Source: Pseudomonas sp. Leaf58 | GTDB lineage: Bacteria; Pseudomonadota; Gammaproteobacteria; Pseudomonadales; Pseudomonadaceae | DNA length: 64,000 nt | Reading direction: 5' to 3' | Assembly (NCBI RefSeq): GCF_003627215.1 | Contig: NZ_CP032677.1 | Span: forward strand, 2,423,501-2,487,500 | Part shown: positions 42,041 to 50,855 of the stretch, piece by piece | How the letters are laid out: every line of letters begins with the position of its first letter | Numbering within the stretch: position 1 is the first letter of the stretch | Position numbers and translations under genes: made by a program | Notes under the pieces: generated by a model | The model's database searches: none | Told to the model about the DNA's origin: nothing | What the model saw: only the letters and a program-made list of their open reading frames with translations

Positions 42041-43902
42041 AGTCGTCAAAGCTGTGCAAGCCTGCTCCGTTCTTGCTTTTGGCGCTGTGCGTGGCCATCG
42101 CCGGCTGCGGCTCCAGCGCGGTCCGCGAGGACAGCGAGCAGTTGATGAAGGAGGGCCAGTACGAGGCCGGCATCGCGCGCCTGGAGGAGGCGCTGCGCGA
42201 TGACCCTCGCGACACCGAGCTGAACATCGCCCTGGCCCATGGCCGCCAGGCCGCAGTCGAAGCCCTGCTGGCCCAGGCCGACGCCGACCGCATCCGCCAT
42301 GACTTCACCGGCGCCCGTATGGGCTATGGTCGGGTGCTAATCATCGAGCCGAACAACCGCCGCGCCCAGGAGGGCACCCGTCAGCTGGAGCTGATCCGCA
42401 CCCTTGATGAGCGCGTGGCCCTGGGCCAGGCGGCGCTGCGCCAAGGCGACCTGTTTGGCGCCGAACGCTACATGCGTGAAGTGCTGCGCCTGGACCCGCA
42501 AAACCAAAAGGGCGCAGCCCTGCGCAGCGACATCGAGAACGTGCAGGCGCGCACTGCGCAGCCGTTCCCCCAGCTGCGCAGCAAGCTTGAGCGGCCGGTG
42601 ACCCTGGAATTCCGCGATGCCAACCTGAAGACCATCTTCGAGGTGCTGTCCCAGGTCGCCGGCATCAACTTCATCTTCGACAAGGACCTGCGCCCGGACA
42701 TGAAGGCCACCATCTTCGTGCGTGATGTGCGCATCGAAGACGCCGTGGCGCTGCTGCTGGAGCAAAACCAGCTGCGTCAGAAGATCGTCAACGACAACAC
42801 GTTGATGCTGTACCCCGACTCGCCGCAAAAGACCAAGGACTACCAGGAACTGGTCATGCGCACCTTCTACCTCACCAGCATCGACGCCAACACCGCGTTG
42901 AACATGGTCAAGACCATGCTCAAAACCCGTGACGTGTTTGTCGACGAACGCCTCAACACCCTGACCATGCGCGACACCCCCGATGCCGTGCGCATGGCCG
43001 AGAAGCTGCTGCAGTCGCAGGACCAGTCCAACCCCGAGGTGGTGCTGGAAGTGGAGGTGATGGAGGTGGCCACCTCGCGCATCCTCGACCTCGGCCTGCA
43101 ATGGCCCAACACCTTCGGCGTGCTGACCTCCGACGGCAAGCCAGTGAGCGTGCTTGACCAACTGCGCGGCATCGACTCCAGCCGCATCAGCATCTCGCCG
43201 GCGCCGCAGGCCAAGATCAACGCCCAGGACAAGGACATCAACACCCTGGCCAGCCCGGTGATCCGCGTCAGCAACCGCGAACAGGCACGCATCCACATCG
43301 GCCAGCGGGTGCCAATCATCAGCGCCACCTCGGTGCCGTCCACCCAGGGCCCGGTGATCACCGAAAGCGTCACTTACCTGGATGTCGGTTTGAAGCTTGA
43401 AGTGCAGCCCACCGTGCACCTGAACAACGAAGTGGCGATCAAGATTGCCCTGGAGGTGAGCAACGCCACCCCGCTGGAAGCCACCCGCCAGGGCACTATC
43501 CCGGTGCAGGTTGACACCCGCAACGCCCAAACCAGCCTGCGCCTGCACGATGGCGAAACCCAGGTGCTGGCCGGCCTGGTGCGTAACGACCACAACGCCA
43601 GTGGCAACAAGATCCCCGGCCTTGGCGACATCCCCGGCCTGGGCCGCTTGTTTGGCAGCAACAAGGATGACATGAGCAAGTCGGAGCTGGTGCTGGCGAT
43701 TACCCCACGCATCGTGCGCAACCTGCCGTACCAAAGCCCGTCTGACATGGAATTCGCCACCGGTACCGAGTCGGCCATGCAGGTGCGCCAAATGGCGCCG
43801 CTGCCACCGGTCGATGTGCCCGGCGATGCGCCAGCTGGCGGTGCACCGGTGGTGGACAGCCAGATGGCCAGCGCACCGGCCAAAGGGAGCCCACGACCAT
43901 GA
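42037..43902 (+). CDS. gspD: Outer-membrane secretin, GspD/PilQ type lipoprotein
   Basis: 621 residues. A lipoprotein signal with lipobox A-I-A-G-C (C24) is followed by a TPR-like segment ('GQYEAGIARLEEALRDDPRDTELNIALA'), N-domains ('VTLEFRDANLKTIFEVLSQVAGINFIFDKDLRP') and the secretin barrel ('RVPIISATSVPSTQGPVITESVTYLDVGLKLEVQPTV' … 'LVRNDHNASGNKIPGLGDIPGLGRLFG'). The lipid anchor could allow self-targeting without a separate pilotin. It forms the outer-membrane channel of this system. Start overlaps the preceding gene by ATGA and its stop overlaps the first pseudopilin gene. Confidence 0.94.
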   Translation: MKSSKLCKPAPFLLLALCVAIAGCGSSAVREDSEQLMKEGQYEAGIARLEEALRDDPRDTELNIALAHGRQAAVEALLAQADADRIRHDFTGARMGYGRVLIIEPNNRRAQEGTRQLELIRTLDERVALGQAALRQGDLFGAERYMREVLRLDPQNQKGAALRSDIENVQARTAQPFPQLRSKLERPVTLEFRDANLKTIFEVLSQVAGINFIFDKDLRPDMKATIFVRDVRIEDAVALLLEQNQLRQKIVNDNTLMLYPDSPQKTKDYQELVMRTFYLTSIDANTALNMVKTMLKTRDVFVDERLNTLTMRDTPDAVRMAEKLLQSQDQSNPEVVLEVEVMEVATSRILDLGLQWPNTFGVLTSDGKPVSVLDQLRGIDSSRISISPAPQAKINAQDKDINTLASPVIRVSNREQARIHIGQRVPIISATSVPSTQGPVITESVTYLDVGLKLEVQPTVHLNNEVAIKIALEVSNATPLEATRQGTIPVQVDTRNAQTSLRLHDGETQVLAGLVRNDHNASGNKIPGLGDIPGLGRLFGSNKDDMSKSELVLAITPRIVRNLPYQSPSDMEFATGTESAMQVRQMAPLPPVDVPGDAPAGGAPVVDSQMASAPAKGSPRP

Positions 43903-44378
43903 AACGGCAACGGCGCATGCACGGCTTCAGCCTGATCGAAGTGGTGCTGACCCTGGCACTGCTCGGGTTGCTTGCCAGCATGGCCGCGCCGCTGACCGAA
44001 ACCGTGGTGCGCCGCGCCAAGGAGCAGCAGCTGCGCGAGGCGCTGTACCAAATTCGCGATGCCATCGACGCCTACAAGCGCGCGTTCGATGCCGGCTACA
44101 TCGAGAAGCGCCTGGATGCCAGCGGCTACCCGCCGAACCTGCAGGTGCTGGTTGACGGCGTGCGCGATGTGCGCAGTGCCAAGGGCGCCAAGTTCTATTT
44201 CCTGCGGCGTATCCCGCACGACCCGCTGGTGGCGGCCAAGGACGAAGACCAAGGTGCCTGGGGCCTTCGCGCTTACGACAGCAGCCCCGAGACCCCACGT
44301 GAAGGCGAAGACGTGTTCGATGTGTATTCCAAGGCCCGCGGCAAAGGCCTCAACAACATCCCATATGGGCAATGGTGA
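43899..44378 (+). CDS. gspG: Major-type pseudopilin (GspG-like), first copy
   Basis: 159 residues. Prepilin leader with cleavage site M-K-R-Q-R-R-M-H-G / F-S-L-I-E, including the conserved Glu at +5, then a hydrophobic helix (VVLTLALLGLLASMAAPL). The globular part has 'YPPNLQVLVDGV', 'FYFLRRIPHDPLV' and 'GAWGLRAYDSSPETPREGEDVFDVYSKA', which match GspG-type pseudopilins. It would polymerise into the pseudopilus under the ATPase. A prepilin peptidase must be supplied from elsewhere. Overlaps gspD by ATGA. Confidence 0.92.
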   Translation: MKRQRRMHGFSLIEVVLTLALLGLLASMAAPLTETVVRRAKEQQLREALYQIRDAIDAYKRAFDAGYIEKRLDASGYPPNLQVLVDGVRDVRSAKGAKFYFLRRIPHDPLVAAKDEDQGAWGLRAYDSSPETPREGEDVFDVYSKARGKGLNNIPYGQW

Positions 44379-44383
44379 CAGCC

Positions 44384-44758
44384 ATGAAACGCAGCCAAGG
44401 CTTCACCCTGATCGAACTGTTGGTGGTGATGGCGATCATTGCCACGCTGATGACCATCGCCATGCCGCGCTACTTCAACAGCCTGGAAAGCTCCCGTGAG
44501 GCCACCCTGCGTCAGAGCCTGGCGGTGCTGCGCGAGTCGCTGGACCACTTTTATGGCGACACCGGGCACTACCCCGACTCACTGGAGCAACTGGTCGAAC
44601 TGCGTTACCTGCGCAACACCCCGATCGACCCGATCACCGAGCGCAGCGACGCCTGGCAACTGGTGCCACCGCCTGAGGGCGTGGCCGGCGGCGTGGCTGA
44701 TATCAAAAGCGGTGCCACAGGGAGGGCGCGTGATGGCAGCCTCTTCGCTGAATGGTAA
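44384..44758 (+). CDS. GspG-like pseudopilin, second copy
   Basis: 124 residues. Short leader M-K-R-S-Q-G / F-T-L-I-E with Glu +5 and hydrophobic helix 'LLVVMAIIATLMTIAMP'. The head carries 'YPDSLEQLVELRYLRNTPIDPITE', a GspG-like segment related to that of the first copy. I use the ATG at 44384 because it gives a standard 6-residue leader; ATG 44372, which overlaps the previous stop, is possible. Two GspG-like proteins in one cluster suggest a mixed or specialised pseudopilus. Confidence 0.9.
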   Translation: MKRSQGFTLIELLVVMAIIATLMTIAMPRYFNSLESSREATLRQSLAVLRESLDHFYGDTGHYPDSLEQLVELRYLRNTPIDPITERSDAWQLVPPPEGVAGGVADIKSGATGRARDGSLFAEW

Positions 44759-45260
44759 GGCCAATGGCGGCTTCACCTACCTGGGCGTGCTGCTGCTGAT
44801 TGCAGTCAGCAGCGTGGCCCTGGCCGCCACCGGCACGATTTGGGCCAGTGCCGCCCAGCGTGACCGCGAACGCCAGCTGCTGTGGGTAGGCAGCCAATAT
44901 GCCCAGGCCCTGCGCAGCTACTACCGCGCCTCGCCGGGGCTGGCCCAGTACCCCCAGGACCTGGCCGACCTGCTGCAGGACAACCGCTTTCCGCAGGCCA
45001 AGCGGCACATTCGTCGGCTGTACCCCGACCCGGTCACCAACAGTGACGAGTGGGGCCTGCTGCGCTCGATCGACGGCCGCATTACCGGTGTGCACAGCCG
45101 CTCGGCAGATACCCCCTTCAAACGCAGTGGCTTCAGCACCGAATGGAGCGGTTTCGAAGGGCTGGAGCACTACAGCGACTGGCAATTCGTCGCCGAGCAG
45201 GCCTTTACCGAGAACGCCAGCGGCGTGCAAACCCATGCCGGCCCAGGAGATACGCCATGA
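44733..45260 (+). CDS. Minor pseudopilin-like protein without Glu+5
   Basis: 175 residues. Leader ends …K-A-N-G-G / F-T-Y-L-G, so the usual Glu at +5 is replaced by Gly, as in tip pseudopilins of the GspK type; the hydrophobic helix (VLLLIAVSSVALAATGTIWA) follows. The head has 'YYRASPGLAQYPQDLADLLQDNRFP…RRLYPDPVTNSDEWGLLRSIDGRITGVHSRS', recognisable in type II 'XcpT-like' proteins. GGAGG lies 8 nt before the ATG; it overlaps the previous gene by 26 nt and the csgE start by ATGA. It could cap the pseudopilus and contact CsgE or cargo. Confidence 0.82.
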   Translation: MAASSLNGKANGGFTYLGVLLLIAVSSVALAATGTIWASAAQRDRERQLLWVGSQYAQALRSYYRASPGLAQYPQDLADLLQDNRFPQAKRHIRRLYPDPVTNSDEWGLLRSIDGRITGVHSRSADTPFKRSGFSTEWSGFEGLEHYSDWQFVAEQAFTENASGVQTHAGPGDTP

Positions 45261-45658
45261 ACCGCTTGGCTGCGCTGTACCTGAGCCTGCTGTTGCTAGC
45301 GGCCCTGGCCACTTCGGTCAAGGCCGGTGACGAGGACGAGATGCAGGGCTTCATCGTCGACAACACCATCTCGCACATCGGCCACGACTTTTACTACTAC
45401 TTCGCCGACCGCCTGCGTGCCACCAGCCGGCTGGATTTCAACCTGGTGGTGCGCGAACGCCCGGATGCCCGCTGGGGCAGCCTGGTCACCGTGGAGTTCG
45501 AGCGTGAGGTGATGTACCGCCGCTTCCTGCCACCGAACACCACCGAGCTCAAAGACGAGGCCGTTGCAGCTGCCGACCTGGTCAAGCAGCAAATCATTCA
45601 ACGCAAGCTGCAACGCTTGCTGCAGGACACCACCGATCTGGAGAGGGACGAGCTATGA
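45257..45658 (+). CDS. csgE: Curli assembly factor CsgE
   Basis: 133 residues. Sec signal peptide (LYLSLLLLAALATSVKA) and the CsgE pattern 'MQGFIVDNTISHIGHDFYYYFADRLR' … 'NLVVRERPDARWGSLVTVEFEREVMYRRFLPP'. In curli systems CsgE is the periplasmic gate/adaptor that caps the CsgG pore and confers substrate specificity. Here its start overlaps the stop of the pseudopilin-like gene (ATGA), linking curli-type export genes directly to a type II-like operon. It overlaps csgF likewise. Confidence 0.93.
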   Translation: MNRLAALYLSLLLLAALATSVKAGDEDEMQGFIVDNTISHIGHDFYYYFADRLRATSRLDFNLVVRERPDARWGSLVTVEFEREVMYRRFLPPNTTELKDEAVAAADLVKQQIIQRKLQRLLQDTTDLERDEL

Positions 45659-46068
45659 AGCACCGCATACCCCGTTGCATTGCTGCCTGCCTGTTGGTCA
45701 GCGCATGTGCTGCCCAGGCCACCGAGCTGGTGTACACCCCAGTCAACCCGGCGTTTGGCGGCAACCCATTGAACGGTACCTGGCTGCTGAACAACGCCCA
45801 GGCGCAGAACGACTACGACGACCCTGACCTTAAGGACCGTGCCTCGGCCTTTACCGGCACCACGGCTCTGGAGCGTTTCAGTAACCAATTGGAGTCGCGG
45901 ATGTTGTCGCAGTTGCTGGACAACATCAGTAACGGCACCACCGGCAGCATGGCGACCGATGCGTTTCTCATCGACGTCATCGACGATTCCGGGGCCTTGA
46001 GCATCAAGGTCACCGATCGCGTCACAGGAGAAACTTCGATCATTGAGGTCAGCGGCCTGAACCCCTGA
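45655..46068 (+). CDS. csgF: Curli assembly factor CsgF
   Basis: 137 residues. Signal peptide (CIAACLLVSACAAQA) followed by the very characteristic CsgF start 'LVYTPVNPAFGGNPLNGTWLLNNAQAQN', which in E. coli inserts into the CsgG pore as a constriction peptide and couples export to nucleation outside. The C-terminal part 'ITDRVTGETSIIEVSGL'-like end also fits. Overlaps csgE by ATGA; csgG follows after 34 nt. No CsgB nucleator or CsgA subunit gene is present in the window. Confidence 0.95.
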   Translation: MKHRIPRCIAACLLVSACAAQATELVYTPVNPAFGGNPLNGTWLLNNAQAQNDYDDPDLKDRASAFTGTTALERFSNQLESRMLSQLLDNISNGTTGSMATDAFLIDVIDDSGALSIKVTDRVTGETSIIEVSGLNP

Positions 46069-46102
46069 GAGGGAAGGGCTTTTATGTTGGGGAGAGAACA
46101 CC

Positions 46103-46951
46103 ATGAAACGTCTGCTGAGCACGCTGCTGATCCTCACCGCCCTGGGCTTGCAAGGTTGCAGCCTGCGCGAACCCATGTCGGCCGAACAGGACTCGGAAAC
46201 CCCGACCCTGACCCCTCGCGCCTCAACCTACTACGATTTGATCAACATGCCACGACCCAAAGGCCGGTTGATGGCGGTGGTGTACGGCTTCCGCGACCAG
46301 ACCGGGCAGTACAAGCCTACCCCCGCCAGTTCGTTCTCCACCAGCGTCACCCAGGGCGCGGCGAGCATGCTGATGGACGCCCTGAACGCCAGCGGCTGGT
46401 TCGTGGTGCTGGAGCGTGAAGGCCTGCAGAACCTGCTGACCGAGCGCAAGATCATCCGTGCTTCGCAGAAAAAGCCAGACGTGGCGGAAAACATCATGGG
46501 CGAACTGCCGCCGCTGCAGGCTGCCAACCTGATGCTGGAGGGCGGCATCATCGCCTACGACACCAACGTGCGCAGCGGCGGCGAGGGCGCCCGCTACCTG
46601 GGGATAGACATCTCTCGTGAGTACCGGGTCGACCAGGTAACGGTGAACCTGCGGGCCGTGGACGTACGCACCGGGCAGGTGCTGGCCAACGTGATGACCA
46701 GCAAGACCATCTACTCGGTCGGGCGCAGTGCCGGGGTGTTCAAGTTCATCGAGTTCAAGAAGTTGCTGGAAGCTGAGGTGGGGTACACCACCAACGAGCC
46801 GGCGCAGTTGTGTGTGCTGTCGGCGATCGAATCGGCGGTGGGGCACTTGCTGGCGCAAGGGATTGAACGGCGGTTGTGGCAGGTGGCTGGGGAAGCCGGG
46901 GCGGGGCAGGCGACGGTGGACAAGTACCTGAGCCAGAATCAGCAGCCGTGA
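46103..46951 (+). CDS. csgG: Curli secretion channel CsgG
   Basis: 282 residues, matching the length of CsgG. Lipoprotein signal with lipobox L-Q-G-C, then 'MAVVYGFRDQTGQYKP', 'FSTSVTQGAASMLMDALNASGWFVVLEREGLQNLLTERKIIRASQKK' and 'LLEGGIIAYDTNVRSGGEGARYLGI' (motifs of the nonameric outer-membrane pore). Expected to form an outer-membrane export channel with CsgE and CsgF. Last gene of the hybrid operon; REPs follow. Absence of csgA/csgB nearby means either the curlins are encoded elsewhere or the channel serves other cargo. Confidence 0.96.
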   Translation: MKRLLSTLLILTALGLQGCSLREPMSAEQDSETPTLTPRASTYYDLINMPRPKGRLMAVVYGFRDQTGQYKPTPASSFSTSVTQGAASMLMDALNASGWFVVLEREGLQNLLTERKIIRASQKKPDVAENIMGELPPLQAANLMLEGGIIAYDTNVRSGGEGARYLGIDISREYRVDQVTVNLRAVDVRTGQVLANVMTSKTIYSVGRSAGVFKFIEFKKLLEAEVGYTTNEPAQLCVLSAIESAVGHLLAQGIERRLWQVAGEAGAGQATVDKYLSQNQQP

Positions 46952-46961
46952 TTGGTTTTGA

Positions 46962-47056
46962 GGGCCTCTTCGCGGGTAAACCCGCTCCTACAACAACCGC
47001 GCTGGTCTCAGGCTTGGCGCGATCCCTTGTAGGAGCGGGTTTACCCGCGAAGGCGC
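46962..47056. repeat. Inverted pair of REP sequences after csgG
   Basis: GGCCTCTTCGCGGGTAAACC + CGCTCCTACA faces TGTAGGAGCGGGTTTACCCG + CGAAGGCGCC. The arms can form one long hairpin that may end or stabilise the csgG transcript. Confidence 0.88.
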
Positions 47057-47209
47057 CAGTGCAGGCAACGCACGCTGAAAACCCAAGCCATGCACCCCAG
47101 CCACCACGCAATCCATCAACCAGATGACGCCCAGCCTTTTCTCCCGCACACTGCGGAAAATTCCCAAGCCCGTACCCCGCCACCTTGCAGGGCACAGCCG
47201 GAGTAGAAA

Positions 47210-49120
47210 ATGGCGCGACAACTAATAACAAACGCCCACGACCCGCTGCATGACTCCCGCCAGGCCCGCCTGAAGCTGGCCAGCGAAGGCGAGCTGCCGC
47301 TGGGCATGCTGCGCGACGAGATCGACGCCTCGTGGCGCCGCAGCCTGGGCCATGGCCTGGATTGCCTGCAGGGCGAGCAGGTCGGCCTGGGCCTGGAACA
47401 GGGCCACGACCTGCGCCTGCTGCTGGAGCGCAACCGGCTGCTGGTCGACGCCGTCACCCCAGAGCTGGACTACCTGGTCGCGCGCCAGGGCAAGGCCGGT
47501 ATCGTCATCCTCGGCGATGCCCAGGCCAACGTGCTGGCCATCGAAGGCCAGACCCACGTGCTTAGCCGCGAGGGCCTGCGCGACCTGCACCCGGGCAGCT
47601 GCTGGAGCGAGTCGCTGCGTGGCACCAATGCCATCGGCACCGCCGTGGTCGAAGGCCGCCCGACGCTGATCAACTGCGGCGAACATTACCTCGACCGCCT
47701 CAGCCCGTTCTCCTGCACCTCGGTCCCCCTGCGCGACCCGCGCGGGGAAGTGATCGGTGTGCTCGACATCACCCGCGAAGGGGTGATGGCACAACCGCAG
47801 GACAGCCTGTCGACGCTGATGCTGGCCGCCGGCAACATCGAAAGCCGGCTGTTCGGCTTGTGCCACCCAGAGCAGTTGGTGCTGGCCTTCCACAGCCGCC
47901 CGCAATACCTCAACAGCGCCTGGCATGGCCTGCTGGCACTTAGCCTGGACGGTGAAGTACTGGCCGCCAACGACAGCGCCTGCCAATTGCTGCAGGTGCC
48001 GCGCAGTGAATTGATTGGCAGGCGTAGCACCGACCTGCTCGGCGAACGTTCGCCGGCCTTCATCGCGCGCTTGTGGCAGGGCGGAGTGAGCAGTGTGCAA
48101 ACCGCCAAGGGCGAGTTTTACTTCCGTGCCTTGCAGTTGCCACGCCATGGCCGGGTCAACGGCAGTACGCCGCCGAGCAAGCCGGCGCTGAGCAAACAGT
48201 CGCCTGCACTAGAGGCCTTGGCCGGTGGCGACCCACGCCTGGCGCGCAACCTGCGCATGGCCCGTCAAGGGCTGGGCAATGGCCTGCCGGTGCTGCTGCT
48301 GGGCGAGACGGGTACCGGTAAGGAGGTCGTCGCCCGAGCTCTACACCAAGCCAGCCCGCGCGCCGACAAACCGTTCGTGGCGGTCAACTGCGCGGCTATC
48401 CCCGAAGGGCTGATCGAGTCCGAACTGTTCGGCTACCGCGAGGGGGCCTTCACCGGCTCGCGTCGGGGCGGCATGGTCGGCCGGCTGATGCAGGCCCACG
48501 GCGGCACGCTGTTCCTCGACGAAATCGGCGACATGCCGTTGGCTTTGCAGGCGCGCCTGCTGCGGGTATTGCAGGAGCGCCGCGTGGCGCCGCTAGGGGC
48601 GGGCGACGAGCAGGATATCGACGTGGCACTGATTTGCGCCACTCACCGTGACCTCAAGCGCTTGGTACAAGAACAACACTTCCGCGAAGACCTGTACTAC
48701 CGGGTCAACGGCGTGTCGCTGCGCTTGCCGGCATTGCGCGAGCGCGATGACCTGGGCGCGATCATCCAGGGCCTGCTAGATAAGTCCGTAGCCCGTGGGG
48801 TAACCCTCGACCCTGCGCTTAGTGCGCTGCTCGAAGGCTTCGACTGGCCGGGCAACATCCGCCAGCTGGAAATGGTCGTGCGCACGGCGCTGGCGATGCG
48901 CGAGGACGGCGAGCAGGTGCTGACCCTTGACCACCTCACCGACTGCCTGCTGGACGAGCTGGCCTACAGCACGGCGCCCTCTGGAAGCCTCAAGGACAAC
49001 GAACTGGAACAGATCCGCGGCGCCCTCGCGCGCCACCAGGGCAACGTTTCCGCTGCCGCCGAAGCACTGGGCATCAGCCGGGCGACGCTGTACCGCAAAC
49101 TCAAACAGTTGCGCAGCTGA
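47210..49120 (+). CDS. AcoR-like sigma-54-dependent activator
   Basis: 636 residues. N-terminal GAF-like sensor ('[58 protein letters not shown]' is a hallmark of the AcoR family), a short PAS-like stretch, AAA+ domain with Walker A G-E-T-G-T-G-K-E, the sigma-54 loop as G-A-F-T-G-S rather than GAFTGA, and a Fis helix-turn-helix ([19 protein letters not shown]). It stands immediately before the amine dehydrogenase maturation genes. A perfect sigma-54 promoter precedes the aldehyde dehydrogenase gene (54822-54837), so this is the likely local activator, sensing an amine or aldehyde. GGAG supports the start. Confidence 0.92.
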   Translation: MARQLITNAHDPLHDSRQARLKLASEGELPLGMLRDEIDASWRRSLGHGLDCLQGEQVGLGLEQGHDLRLLLERNRLLVDAVTPELDYLVARQGKAGIVILGDAQANVLAIEGQTHVLSREGLRDLHPGSCWSESLRGTNAIGTAVVEGRPTLINCGEHYLDRLSPFSCTSVPLRDPRGEVIGVLDITREGVMAQPQDSLSTLMLAAGNIESRLFGLCHPEQLVLAFHSRPQYLNSAWHGLLALSLDGEVLAANDSACQLLQVPRSELIGRRSTDLLGERSPAFIARLWQGGVSSVQTAKGEFYFRALQLPRHGRVNGSTPPSKPALSKQSPALEALAGGDPRLARNLRMARQGLGNGLPVLLLGETGTGKEVVARALHQASPRADKPFVAVNCAAIPEGLIESELFGYREGAFTGSRRGGMVGRLMQAHGGTLFLDEIGDMPLALQARLLRVLQERRVAPLGAGDEQDIDVALICATHRDLKRLVQEQHFREDLYYRVNGVSLRLPALRERDDLGAIIQGLLDKSVARGVTLDPALSALLEGFDWPGNIRQLEMVVRTALAMREDGEQVLTLDHLTDCLLDELAYSTAPSGSLKDNELEQIRGALARHQGNVSAAAEALGISRATLYRKLKQLRS

Positions 49121-49121
49121 C

Positions 49122-50855
49122 GTGGGCGGCCTGTTCGCCCGGCTGGTGGACTCCAGCGACCCTGCACTGATGCGCCAGGCGTTGGCCTGGCTGTATGGTT
49201 TCGTGCGCCCGCACCGGCGCGCCATCGGCCTGTTGCTGGGCTTGTCGCTGGGTGCCTCGTTGCTGGCCCTGGCGCAACCCTGGCTGGTCAAAACGCTGAT
49301 CGACGAGGGGCTGCTGGCCAAGGATTACCAGACCCTCTGGCACATGGCGGCGATCATGATCGGGGCGGGCTTGCTCGGCACTGTGCTGGCCGGGGTCAAT
49401 CGCTACCTGCATACGCGCTTGTCGGGGCGCATTCTGTTTGCCCTGCGTGATGACCTTTACCGCCACCTGCAGCAGTTGTCGCCGACTTTTTATGGGCGGC
49501 GACGCATCGGCGACATTCTTTCGCGGCTGGATGGCGATGTGGCGGAGATTCAACGTTTTGCCGTGGACTCGCTGTTCTCGGCAGTGTCGGCGGTAATCGG
49601 CCTGGTGGGCGCGGTGGCGTTGATGCTGATGTTGTCGTGGCAACTTTCGCTATTGCTGGCGCTGCTGGTGCCGATCGAAGTGCTGTGGCTGCGCTGGATG
49701 CGGCGTAAGGTCGAGCGCGAAGTGCGCAACTTGCGCGAGCGTTCGGCGGATGTGTCGTCGTTCCTGGTCGAGACCTTGCCGGCAATGAAGTTCATTCAGG
49801 CCGCCGGCCAGCAGAACCGCGAAGCAGGGCGGCTGGACCAGCTTGGCCAAGGCTACATGCGCCAACTGTTGAAGGTGCAGGTGACCGAATTCTTTACCCA
49901 GGCTATCCCGGGCACGCTGACTTCTTGGTGCCGCGCCTGCGCGTTCCTGGTCGGCGGCTGGTGGGTGATCCAGGGCACCTGGCAGTTGGGCGCGCTGATT
50001 GCCTTTTCCACCTACATGGGCATGGCGGTAGGGCCGGTGCAGAGCCTGCTTGGCCTGTACGTGGCAGTGCAGCGCATGGCGGTGAGCCTGGGGCGGGTGA
50101 TGGAACTCAAGCAGGAAGCCGTGGCCGTGCGCCCGGCAGCCAATCCCCAACCGATGCCTGATGGCCCTGGCGAATTGCGCCTCGAGGCGCTGAGCTTTGC
50201 CCATGAGGGGCGCCAGGGCGCGGTGCTGAACAACGTGCAAGTGTGTGTGCCTGGTGGTCTGAAAGTGGCCATCAGCGGTGCTTCGGGCGTGGGCAAGTCG
50301 ACCCTGATCGACCTTTTGCAGCGCTTCTACGACCCGGACGCCGGGCGCATCCTGCTGGACGGCACCGACTTGCGCGAGCTGGACCTGGCCGCGCTGCGCC
50401 GGCGTATTGCCGTGGTCAGCCAGGACATCGTGCTGTTCCGGGGCACCCTGGCGCAGAACCTTGCCTATGGCGTGCCCGAGGCCAGCCGCGCGCAGCTGGA
50501 ACAGGTGGTACGCCTGGCACGGTTGGACAGCCTGGTCGACAGCCTGCCGCTGGGCCTGGACGGCCTGTTGGGCGAGCGTGGCCAGCAGTTGTCCGGCGGG
50601 CAGAAGCAGCGCATCGCTATCGCCCGCGCGGTGTTGCAGGCCCCGGCGATCCTGGTGCTGGACGAGGCCACCTCGGCGGTGGACGAAGCCACCGAGCGCG
50701 AAGTGATCGCGGCCATCGACCAGTTGTTCGCCGGCCGCACGCGCATCCTGATCAGCCACCGTGCTTCGACCCTGGCCGATGCTGACCTGCACCTGCAACT
50801 GCACGATGGCCAGCTGCAGGTGCTGGCCCAGGAGGTGACCAAGCATGGGGACTGA
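49122..50855 (+). CDS. qhpF: ABC exporter for quinohemoprotein gamma subunit (QhpF)
   Basis: 577 residues: a half-transporter with six membrane segments (about residues 25-310) fused to an ATP-binding domain with Walker A 'SGASGVGKST', signature 'LSGGQKQR', and Walker B 'ILVLDEATSAVD'. In Paracoccus the equivalent QhpF moves the modified gamma-subunit precursor across the inner membrane. I use a GTG start 1 nt after the activator gene; the ribosome site is poor and the ATG at 49170 is possible. It overlaps the QhpE gene by 11 nt. Confidence 0.87.
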   Translation: MGGLFARLVDSSDPALMRQALAWLYGFVRPHRRAIGLLLGLSLGASLLALAQPWLVKTLIDEGLLAKDYQTLWHMAAIMIGAGLLGTVLAGVNRYLHTRLSGRILFALRDDLYRHLQQLSPTFYGRRRIGDILSRLDGDVAEIQRFAVDSLFSAVSAVIGLVGAVALMLMLSWQLSLLLALLVPIEVLWLRWMRRKVEREVRNLRERSADVSSFLVETLPAMKFIQAAGQQNREAGRLDQLGQGYMRQLLKVQVTEFFTQAIPGTLTSWCRACAFLVGGWWVIQGTWQLGALIAFSTYMGMAVGPVQSLLGLYVAVQRMAVSLGRVMELKQEAVAVRPAANPQPMPDGPGELRLEALSFAHEGRQGAVLNNVQVCVPGGLKVAISGASGVGKSTLIDLLQRFYDPDAGRILLDGTDLRELDLAALRRRIAVVSQDIVLFRGTLAQNLAYGVPEASRAQLEQVVRLARLDSLVDSLPLGLDGLLGERGQQLSGGQKQRIAIARAVLQAPAILVLDEATSAVDEATEREVIAAIDQLFAGRTRILISHRASTLADADLHLQLHDGQLQVLAQEVTKHGD

